Shown: one piece after another, positions 37,865 through 47,328 of the stretch
How positions within the stretch are numbered: the stretch's first letter is position 1
How the letters are laid out: the number at the start of each line of letters is the position of its first letter
NCBI GenBank assembly: GCA_039707655.1
Contig: CM077666.1
Span: forward strand, 245,054,166 to 245,118,165
Reading direction: 5' to 3'
DNA from: Elymus sibiricus
Taxonomy: Eukaryota > Streptophyta > Magnoliopsida > Poales > Poaceae
Length of the DNA stretch: 64,000 nucleotides
The notes under the pieces: generated by a model
Database searches by the model: none
Told to the model about the DNA's origin: nothing
The model's input: the letters and a program-made list of their open reading frames with translations, nothing else
Translations under genes and position numbers: made by a program

Positions 37865-40496
37865 TCCTCCCCTTCTTTAATTTTAGTCGTCCTCGACGGA
37901 AGCTCATATTCCTCACCCAAATAAGGCTTCAAATCTGCAATGTTAAAAGTGGGACTAACCCCAAAATCTGGAGGCAGCTCAAGTTTATATGCATTATCAT
38001 TTATTTTTTCTAACACCTTAAAAGGACCATCAGCACGGGGCATTAGTTTTGACTTGCGCAAATCAGGAAACCTATCCTTACGCAAATGTAACCAAACAAG
38101 ATCTCCAGGTGCAAAGACAAAACGTTTTCTACCCTTATCTCCAGCAAGTTTATATTTAGCATTCATACGCTCAATGTTTTTCTTAGTTAACTCATGCATT
38201 TTTAAGATCAATTCAGCACGTTGTTTAGCATCAAAATTAACCTTCTCCGAAGATGGAAGAGGCAACAAATCAATAGGTGCACGAGGTAGGAAACCATACA
38301 CAACTTCAAAAGGGCACATCTTAGTAGTAGAATGCAGCGAACGATTATAAGCAAATTCAATATGAGGCAAGCATTCTTCCCACATTTTCAGATTAGTATT
38401 TAAAACAGCCCTAAGCATAGTAGACAATGTTCTATTGACTACTTCAGTTTGTCCATCAGTTTGGGGGTGACATGTAGTACTAAAAAGCAATTTCGTCCCC
38501 AACTTAGCCCATAAACATCTCCAAAAGTGGCTAAGAAATTTAGTATCACGATCTGAAACAATTGTATTTGGCACACCATGCAAGCGAATAATTTCACGAA
38601 AGAACAAATCAGCAACATTTGCAGCATCATCACTTTTATGACATGGTATAAAGTGTGCCATTTTCGAAAATCTATCCACGACAACAAATATGCTATCCCT
38701 CCCCTTCTTCCTTCTTCCCAAGGAACAGTAGGTACAGGCAAAGGCATATATAAACCATGAGGATTGAGTCGTGACTTAGCTTTTTGACATGTAGTGCAGC
38801 GAGCAACAAAACGCTCAACATCCCGTCTCATCTTTGGCCAAAAGAAATGTGTAGCAAGTACGTCCTCCGTCTTCTTCACGCCAAAGTGTCCCATTAATCC
38901 TCCTCCATGCGCCTCCTGCAACAACAATAGACGAACGGAGCTAGCTGGAATGCATAGCTTGTTAGCACGGAACACAAATCCATCATTAATGACGAACTTG
39001 TTCCATGTTCTTCCTTCTTTACAACTCTGCATTACATCTTTAAATTCAACATCATGCACATATTGATCTTTGATGGTCTCCAAACCAAATATTTTAAAGT
39101 CAAGTTGAGAAAGCATAGTATATCGACGAGACAATGCATCAGCAATAACATTTTCTTTACCCTTCTTGTGTTTAATGACATAAGGGAAAGTCTCAATGAA
39201 TTCAACCCATTTAGCATGTCTACGATTCAGTTTTGCTTGACTTTTAATATGTTTCAAAGATTCATGATCAGAATGTATAACAAATTCTTTGGGCCATAAA
39301 TAATGTTGCCATGTTTCTAAAGTCCGAACAAGAGCATATAATTCTTTATCTTAAGTAGAATAGTTCAGACTAGGCCCACTCAATTTTTCAGAAAAGTATG
39401 CAACAGGTTTACCATCTTGTAATAACACACCTCCTAATCCAATTCCACTAGCATCACATTCAAGCTCAAAAGTCTTATTAAAATCAGGAAGTTGGAGTAA
39501 AGGAGCATGTGTCAACTTATCTTTAAATACCGTGAAGGCCTCTTCCTGTGCAGTACCCCAAACAAAAGGCACATCCTTCTTTGTAAGCTCATTGAGAGGT
39601 GCAGCAATGGTGCTGAAATCTCTCACAAAACGCCTATAGAAACCAGCGAGGCCAAGAAAACTCCTCACTTGTGTGACCGTTTTGGGCTGCGGCCAACTCT
39701 CAATAGCTTCAATCTTGGCTTTATCAACTTCAATTCCCTGTGGAGTAACAACATAGCCAAGAAAAGATACTCGGTCGGTGCAAAAGGTGCACTTCCCAAG
39801 GTTACCAAACAAACGTGCATCACGTAGCGCAATAAAAACAACACGTAAATGTTCCAAATGTTCCTCCAAAGATCTGCTATAAATCAGTATATCATCAAAA
39901 TAGACTACCACAAATTGTCCAATGAAAGCACGTAAAACCTCATTCATTAATCTCATGAAAGTACTAGGTGCATTAGTTAACCCAAAAGGCATGACTAACC
40001 ACTCATATAAGCCAAACTTAGTTTTAAATGCTGTTTTCCATTCATCTCGCAATTTCATACGAATTTGATGGTATCCACTACACAAATCAACTTTGGAGAA
40101 AATTGTAGAGCCATTTAATTCATCAAGCATATCATCTAGCCTAGGAATAGGATGACGATAACGAATAGTAATATTATTAATGCCTCTACAATCAACACAC
40201 ATACGCGATGTACCATCCTTTTTTGGCACTAGTATAATAGGTTCAGCACAAGGACTAAGAGATTCGCGTATATAACCTTTGTCGAGCAGCTCCTGTACTT
40301 GACGCATAATCTCCTTCGTCTCCTCTGGATTGGTACGGTATGGCGCACGGTTGGGCAGTGATGCACCGGGAATTAAGTCAATCTGATGCTCAATCCCTCG
40401 AATAGGTGGTAATCCCGGTGGCACGTCATGTGGAAAAACGTCAGCGAACTCCTGCAAAATGTTAGTGACAGCAGGAGGCAAAGAGGGTGGCATGTC
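37558..40496 (-). pseudogene. E10 pol: RT, RNase H, integrase
   Basis: [49 protein letters not shown] and catalytic YFDD (about 39890). RNase [19 protein letters not shown], then a nonsense codon at 39351-39353 inside the LNYST...DKELYAL region; downstream IADALSRR. Integrase: HHCC zinc domain ([15 protein letters not shown] near 38790). Next a deletion plus frameshift removes the segment around VPWE that carries the first catalytic Asp. Then [26 protein letters not shown] and a C-terminal domain ending [16 protein letters not shown], already inside the LTR. Chromovirus-like by this Pol tail; no chromodomain is evident. Inactive. Confidence 0.85.
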
Positions 40497-42429
40497 CGCG
40501 ATGTTGTTGGAGACCTTGTCCTCATGCTTGAAGCAGAGTTGGACAGCATTGCGGAGCTTGTCTCCTGTTGGCGAGGTGAGCATGACACCAGCTCCCGCGC
40601 CCTGTCGCCAGAACGCGCCGTCGAAGTGCATGGTCCAGCCGCAAAGTGCCTTCTCTCCAGGCAGGAGGGATCTGTCCTCACGAGGCTCTTCTTGGTGCGG
40701 GTCCGTCCATTCCGCCACGAAGTCCACCAAGGCTGCGCCCTTGATCACGTGTGTGGTGCAGAATTCCAGTTCGAAGGCCTGCAGCTCGATGTTCCACTCG
40801 GCGACGCGGCCCGCAGCGTTGGGGCTGCGCAAGACTTGCTCCAATGGGTAGGATGTGATCACCTTGATGGGATGGCCCTGAAAGTAGTGGCGCAACTTCC
40901 TGGAGGCAACGAGGAGCGCGAGGAGGAGCTTCTGCTGCATGGGATAGCGCTCGCACGCGTCCCACAGCACCGTGCTGATGAAGTACACGGGGTGCTCGAC
41001 GAGGCACGTGGTTGTGGAGGCATCTTGCCCTTCGGAGGGCCTTGGGGGCTCATGAGGCTCGGAGGGCTCAGGAGGCGGCTCATGAGGCGGCTGGTGAAGC
41101 GGCTCGCGAGGGGGCTCGACAGGGGCCTCCTGAGGAGGGCCCTCGGCAGGCGATGGCGTGGCCTCGTGAGGCGCTGATGCGGCCTCGGCAGGCTTCTTCT
41201 GGATGCAGACGCGCTCCTCTTGTACCGCCACCAAGGCCACGCTGGCCGGTTGGGGAGTGGCCGCCAAGTACAGGAGCAGGGGCTCGCAAGAGCGCATCGT
41301 GACCATGATGGGCGGGCTCGTGAGGTACCTCTTGAGGTCCTCGAAGGCAGCATCAGCCTTAGGAGTCCACTTGAAGGGACCGGACCTCTTCATGAGCTTG
41401 AAGAACGGCAGGGCTCGCTCGCCGAACTTGGAGATGAAGCGCCCCAACGAGACCATGCATCCCGCCAGGCGCTGCATTTACTTGAGGTTCTGGGGAGGGC
41501 GCATCTTCTCGATGGCCTTGATCTTCTCGGGTTTCGCCTCGATGCCGCAGTGGGAGACCAGGAACCCAAGCAGCTTGTAGGAAGGAGCTCCGAAGACGCA
41601 CTTGTCTGGGTTGAGCTTGAGGTTGACCTTGCGCAGATTGTTGAACGTTTCCTTGAGGTCCGCGAGGAGGGATCAGGCCTCGCGAGTCTTGACAACGATG
41701 TCGTCGACGTAGCCTTCTGCGTTCCTGCCCATCTGAGGACCCAGGGCGATGCGCATCAGCCTTTGGAAAGTGGCTCCGGCACTCCTCAGGCCGAAGGGCA
41801 TGCAGATGTAGCAGTATATCCCGCATGGGGTGATGAAGGCCGTTTTCTCCACATCTTCCGTCGCCATCTTGATCTGGTGGTAGCCTGAGAAGGCATCTAG
41901 GAAGCACAACAACTCACACCCGGCGGTGGAGTCTACGATCTGGTCGATGCGAGGCAGCAGGAAGGGATCTTGAGGGCAGGACTTGTTGAGGCTCGTGAAG
42001 TCGACGCACATTCACTCCTTGCCGCCCTTCTTGGGCACGACGACTGGGTTGGCGAGCCATTCGGGGTGCGCACCTCGCGGATGACTCCCGCTTCTTGTAG
42101 CTTCTGGACTTCTTTGACGATGAACTCTTGCTTCTCGGGCGCTTGACGCCGTGCCTTCTGTTTCGCGGGGCGTGCGTTGGGGCACACCGCTAAGTGGTGC
42201 TCGATCACCTCCCTCGGCACACCGGACAAATCAGATGCTGTCCAAGCGAACATATCCACATTTACCAGAAGGAAGGTGACGAGCGCGTCTTCCTATGCAG
42301 GAGAGAGGCCCGTGCCGATGGTGAAGGCAGGGCCTGAGCCGTTGCCGTCCACCGACACTTTCTTTGTCTCGGCGCGCGCCTGAGAGAACAGTTGCTTCTT
42401 CTTCGCGGGTGTGGCCTCAGGAGGCTCGA
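40497..42429 (-). pseudogene. E11: Tat-lineage pol fragment (RT, RNase H, second RNase H start)
   Basis: Minus strand from 42429: MFAWTASDLSGVPREVIEHH, RT with MCVDFTSLNKSCPQDPF, AFSGYHQIKMATEDVEKTAF, MPFGLRSAGATFQRLM and catalytic YVDD (about 41705). Stop codons at 41673 and 41478 and a frameshift near 42060 break it. It continues with [20 protein letters not shown], an RNase H containing an unusual Pro/Glu-rich insert (about 41030-41190), and the start of the additional RNase H typical of the Tat lineage ([20 protein letters not shown] at about 40620). It stops at 40497, where E10 begins in frame. The right end is cut by the E12 LTR. Confidence 0.82.
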
Positions 42430-42732
42430 TGATGCGGAGCATCCTACGGACATCACCATGGCAAGTGACACGTGTCACATCTACTTCACATACATAAAGG
42501 TGAATCATCTCCTTTACACGTGTTCACTTGTGCCCTTCGAGGATGGTATACTACTTGACCCCTCTCTCGTATGCATACATAGGTGTGAGCGGAGCTACAC
42601 ATTCTTCGAGGAGGAGTCCAAGCTCAAGAGAACGACTACATCATCCAAGAGGGAAGCTTCGAAGTGGAGGAGGAAACGTCAAGAAGAAGGACGGAAAGAC
42701 GGAGGAAGAAATCCTGAAGTGGACAGCACCTC
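42430..42732 (+). repeat. E12 5' LTR, first part
   Basis: Starts TGATGCGGAGCATCC within the pol of E11. Its first 150 bases resemble the E13 LTR, but it diverges after CTTGACCCC. The last five bases ACCTC (42728-42732) recur at 57786-57790 as the target duplication of E13. Confidence 0.8.
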
Positions 42733-43754
42733 TGATGCGGAGCATCCTACGGACATCACCATGTCAAGAGCCCGTTTGGCAAGTGACACGTGCGACATCT
42801 ACTCCACATACACAAAGGTGAATCATCTCCTTTACGCGTGTTCACTTGACCCCTTCGAGGATGGTATACTACTTGACACTCCACTCGCGTGCATACATAG
42901 GTATTGTCGGAGCACCACGGACGAGGAGGAGGAGTGCCAGCGCACGTGTACAACTACACCGTCCACGAGGGAAGCTTGGAAGAGAAGGAAGAAGAAGCAT
43001 GGACAAGCTTCTGAAAAAGCCCGGAACCTCCGGCCTCCAGCCCGGAACTTCCGCCCCCCGGACCTTCCGGCCATCCCGGAACTTCCGGCCTCCGACGTCC
43101 AGAACAGCCTCAGGCGTGCAAACTCTCTGGATAGCCCGGACCCTGCCCGGAACCTTCGGCGCCCGGAACTTCCGGCCATCCCGGAACTTCCGGCCCTGCT
43201 GCACCGAGGCCGTCACCGACCGTGCAAACTCTCTGGATAGCCCGGACCCTTCCCGGAACCTGCCCGGAACTTCCGGCTTCCGGAACCTCCGGCCCTGCCC
43301 GGAACTTCCGGCCCTGCCTGCGTGCATTGACTTGGGCCGAGGCCCGTGTACCCCTTCGCCCCCTAGACTATATATACCCTTCTTCCACCTACCTTTTAGG
43401 GTTAGCAAATATGATAGCTCTTTAGTTGAACTTTGCTCCTTACCTCCTCTTGAGAGAGAGAGAGACCACTCCCACGGAGTTCAAGACCTCCATGTGAGCA
43501 TGTGAGAAGATCCCACGGGATATCAAGACCTCGACTCCTCTCCGGATCGGGATGAACTAGCTACCGTTTGTATCGTCCTTTGTTGACTTTGGATCGTGAA
43601 TCACTCCGTGTGTATATGGATTTAGCACATGTGTGATTGTGTCGTGTCTATTTGAGTGTTTCCTCTCGTTTTCCCCTCTCGTGTTCTTCGTGTTCTTCGC
43701 GGGATCCCCTCCAATCGTGAAAGATCGACACCATTAGGGTTCCACCCTACATCA
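42733..43754 (+). repeat. 5' LTR of E13
   Basis: 1022 bp, TGATGCGGAGC to CTACATCA. Relic Pol-tail frame at the start, array 43020-43316, TATA-like ACTATATATA at about 43368-43377, then R/U5. Confidence 0.9.
43020..43316 (+). repeat. CCGGAACTTCCGG array in the E13 5' LTR
   Basis: Numerous CCGGAACTTCCGG copies and one-base variants (CCGGAACCTCCGG, CCGGACCTTCCGG), ending about 50 bases before the TATA-like box. Confidence 0.87.
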
Positions 43755-43757
43755 TCT

Positions 43758-43771
43758 TTGTATCATGAGCC
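43758..43771 (+). promoter_or_regulatory. Primer-binding site of E13
   Basis: TTGTATCATGAGCC: iMet type with the extra T seen in E4 and E12 and a G-to-T change at position 2. Confidence 0.72.
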
Positions 43772-45705
43772 ACCTTGATCACGATTTTGGAGTCTCCCTC
43801 TTCGTTTTCTAGCATAATTTTGCTTCGTTTTGTCCCAATTTCGAAAATCCCCACCAAAAATAGCCATACCAATTTTTTTTTGTGATTTGTTGGTTGGATG
43901 ATGTTTTGTTGATTTTGATCCATGGATTCGTTGTGTTTCAAGTGGATCTAGCTTTCCCCATCTTTTCCCCCATTTCCATCCACGAAATCTTATCAATTTT
44001 GCCCCGGGAAATCGTGTTTTTCTGCCCCCGTTCTCAGATCTGGAAATTACGGTTCGTCCCGGAAGAAATTCCACGACCCCCGGAACTTCCGTCCCCCGGA
44101 ACTTCCGTCCATGCCCCGGAACTTCCGGGCTAAACAGAAAGTTTACCCAAAATCCCCCAGTTTTCCCCACACGTCTCCCGCGACCCCCGGAACTTCTGGC
44201 CCTAACCCCGGAACTTCCGGCCTAACCAGAAACATTACACAGAATTTCAGCATCACCCTTCTTCACCATTTTCATCACAACTTTTCGCTCCGAATTCTGA
44301 TTTGAGTGTTCTTTGGCTCGTTTTGAAGCTATCGACGTGCCCGAGGACCTCACCTTGGTTTCACCACCATTTGGCTCCATCAAAATTTTGGAATTTTGGC
44401 ATCTTTGCCTAGGGCCTCCACCATATCATCCGCTATTCCACCATAGACTTCCGCAACCTAATTCATTTTGATCCCCATTGCATTTGAGGTTGTTTGAGTT
44501 GTGGCTTGTGTCTCCTAAGGTGTTTCGGCTACTTAGGGACCGTGACTTCCACTCCGACAACGTGTATAGCCCCACCAAACTCTTCCGCCACCTTACCCAT
44601 TTTGACCGGGTTTCCACCAATACTTCCGCAACCACCACCGCTAATCCGCTACCATCATTTGACATTTGCGTTGAGATTTTGAGTTCGCGGTTTTTCCGTT
44701 TCCTAAGGTGTTTCGGCTAATTAGGAACGGTTCGACATCAAGAACACCGCCACTCATCATCGCCACGAGGTCGTCATCGACAACGACCACCTCACCATTT
44801 TGACACCATCAACCGTACATAAGGACGGTAACCTCGACGACACCATTGTATATTTCCCTTGCCATTGCATTGTTAACCCCTAGCCTATTTTGCGTCACTT
44901 GCCTATCGAGAGTAGCCATTGAGTATTGCCGGTAAAGTTACTTGTGCACTTTAGTGATTATCGATCCTCCCTTCCATTGCATACATACCTCATCTTGGTA
45001 TCATCATATCATCTCTTGTGTCACAAGATTGTTCCTGCATATACATAATTGCTATCTTGGTTTGTGCATTTCGCATAAGTGGCCATATAAAAAAAAGCTT
45101 TTAAGCAAAGAGAAAAACAAAGAGCTTGTAAGCAAGAGCCATAGCATCATACCACATTGCATATCAAATTACCATCCTTGATCATCTTGGATCATCGTGT
45201 GAAAAACACCGGGAACCATACATACATAGCATACTTGGGATAGAAAGTCGATATGTTTTGTTTTCCCTAGGGTGTGCACAAGTGTCGTATCCGCCTATTT
45301 GAGCAATCGTGCTAGCGTCTCTCTTGAGTTGTGCAACACGAGCGTTTTCTGTGGATTCCACATTTTGTTGCTCATTCCTTGGTTGCACGACCCCATTTAT
45401 CTATCCGTGTGTGCGTTTCCGTGTGCCATTCATTGCTATTGGTCTACTTGTTTCATTTGCGAATTTGTGAATCTCTTTCAACATTATTGACTCTTACTAA
45501 CAATTGCATCAAATTTTTGTGCCACTATCCTCACCAAGCTACTCCATAAGCTTTACTTGTGTAGGTGTGAGAATAGACAAGATCCGGTACCAACTGTGCA
45601 ACTTCCATAATACATTATTGAGTGATCATTGATCCATCTTCAACGTTGGATAAGGTACATTTGGTCTAGTTCTTTCCTTTCTTCCACTCACATTTTTTCT
45701 TGAGC
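43772..45705 (+). other. Leader of E13
   Basis: 1.93 kb of non-coding DNA. Blocks in order: AT-rich segment (TTTTGTGATTTGTTGG), array 44058-44220, hairpin CCTAAG-N12-CTTAGG at 44514-44537, a second hairpin CCTAA-N14-TTAGG at 44702-44725, repeated AAGCTTTTAAGC / GAGCTTGTAAGC near 45095-45135, the conserved GTTGTGCAACACGAGCG block near 45330, and GGTACCAA shortly before gag. Confidence 0.72.
44058..44220 (+). repeat. CCGGAACTTCCGG array in the E13 leader
   Basis: About six copies or near copies, same position as in E2 and E4. Confidence 0.85.
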
Positions 45706-45843
45706 ATGATGGATAGGCAAAGCACATCTACTTCGGTCTACACCAACAACGACGAGTTCGATGCCACGAAAAACTTCATCGACGCCAAGCTGCAAGCTCA
45801 CAAGGAGGAGCTCATAGACCTCATCAAGATCGCCAAGAGGTCT
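45706..45843 (+). pseudogene. gag of E13, part 1 (before E14)
   Basis: ATG at 45706 opens MMDRQSTSTSVYTNNDEFDA, as in E2 and E4, and continues for 46 codons to KRS, where E14 inserts. The last five bases GGTCT (45839-45843) are duplicated after E14. The remainder is at 51865. Confidence 0.88.
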
Positions 45844-47328
45844 TGATACGGGGTTGCCCGATCTTCACGGAGGATCTGCTTGAGGAACGAATCAACGCCA
45901 CCTGAAGGGTACGAAGGAAACCCTCGATCCCAGCCAACAACGCTGTCGGGTAAAGGATAACTAGTGCAACCTGACGAGACCGAAGCTAGCTATTGCATAT
46001 GCAACAAACAGCAACAAGTATTCGCCCAACCACACTCTTAGGATTCCAATCCACGCAACCACGCACGAAGTTGGAAGCACGAACTGGTCGCCGCCTCAAC
46101 GGCTGCTGCTGTAAAATCACAAAGTGAGTTTACCCTCTCACAAGGCAAGATTACAAGAGCTAAGGAGGAAGTGAACTCTCAAACAAGATTCTGGTTGCAC
46201 TTAGCTAACCTATGCTGAAATCCAATTGCCAAAGAGTTGTGGCTGAAGTGAGGGAAGGGGTATTTATACAAGGAACAGCCCTCCTAGCTTAGGTGTGAAA
46301 CCAGTCCAAAAGAGAGGCTCAAATTCGTGGTAACCAGCTGGTCAAGGGAGCAAACACATGGAGCCTCGCGCAGCAATTAATGCTCTGGACAGCTTGCATT
46401 GGAACTTTCATATCCTTTGACTCAGGACTCCAAATGTTGCACCGTTTGAATTTCCTGAAAGTAGACTTCAAATGCTGTCCAATTTGTACTCTCACATGTG
46501 CTGGAACCTCATATATTTGTGTTGCATGACGTAGCAAGTTCTGGGACGAAATCTAGAACTATGCATGCAACAATAGATTGTTGAGATGGCTTGCTATTCT
46601 TCCTTGAGGTGTAATTAGTTCCCCTTGTCACCAAAACATGGTTTATATCAGAGTTGAAACTTGTTCTCTTCAAACATGTTGTATGGGCTTCAGAACTTGT
46701 TTCTTCATGAGCTGAACTTGTTTCTTCATGTGCTGAAAGTTGTTGGTTGTCCTCAACATTGTACCTGAGTAAAATCAGCACAGATGATTTAGGCAGTATA
46801 AAGTTGTCATGGATAGTTGAAGTATGATCAGCTAGGAGCGCGTTCACCTCTTGTTCTATATGTTTGGCACGGCTCCTTGTCATGGGACCCAAATAGGTCT
46901 TCTTTGTAGCAGCTTCATTTGAGAGCTGAGATTTATGATGAGGAGAAGATGACAAATGAGGTGAACCAGGGATGTCCTCATCATCCTCCCCCTCTTCAAA
47001 AGTAGTCATCCTCGACACTTGGCCCTCTCGATTGATACATGGAGATAGATCAACAACATTGAATGTGAGGAATAGCTTGGCTCCTGAGTTCCTTCTCATC
47101 TTCACCTTTGGTTTGTGTAGATCATCATCTACATGCCTGCATAATAGTAATGATAGTAGTAGCTCCGCCTCCATTAAAATAAATAATATGGAACCCATAG
47201 TATATGTGTTCACCTAATCGTCAACATGGCACAATAGTAGGCGCATTCCATCAATGGTCGCCATGATGGATTTCTCAAGTGTTTGGCTGCAACTAAACAA
47301 TCTTAGTTGCCCAGGATGGTCCTCATCA
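45844..47328 (-). repeat. 3' LTR of E14
   Basis: Minus strand TGATGAGGACCATCC (47328) to GTATCA (45844), 1485 bp. TATA box TGTATAAATACC near 46269-46258. The end of the large ORF and a separate Pol-tail-like ORF lie inside it. Confidence 0.92.
46509..47213 (-). CDS. Pol-tail-like ORF within the E14 3' LTR
   Basis: An open frame of 234 codons in U3. It contains [20 protein letters not shown], then YLGPMTRSRAKHIEQEV and FILPKSSVLILLRYN. These match the end of chromovirus Pol ([31 protein letters not shown] in E10). The copy in the other LTR is 51636-51040, so the frame is kept in both. It is most likely a relic of a longer Pol frame. Whether it is translated is unknown; a usable ATG is not obvious near the conserved part (first open codons are upstream in AT-rich sequence). 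Confidence 0.5.
   Translation of the reverse strand: MNTYTMGSILFILMEAELLLSLLLCRHVDDDLHKPKVKMRRNSGAKLFLTFNVVDLSPCINREGQVSRMTTFEEGEDDEDIPGSPHLSSSPHHKSQLSNEAATKKTYLGPMTRSRAKHIEQEVNALLADHTSTIHDNFILPKSSVLILLRYNVEDNQQLSAHEETSSAHEETSSEAHTTCLKRTSFNSDINHVLVTRGTNYTSRKNSKPSQQSIVACIVLDFVPELATSCNTNI

Larger units (their letters stand above)
37095..40496 (-). mobile_element. E10: chromovirus-like Gypsy element, 3' half
   Basis: On the minus strand: RT from 40496, RNase H, integrase and a 3' LTR (37864-37095). Gag and protease are missing because the left part of the element is joined to E11 at about 40496. Its LTR interrupts the gag of E9. Confidence 0.8.

Noticed and set aside
42733..43320. CRISPR-like array from short palindromic repeats
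   Set aside because: Spacing is irregular, repeats are degenerate and only 13-15 bases, they lie in LTR U3, no cas-like genes are present, and the context is a plant retrotransposon.
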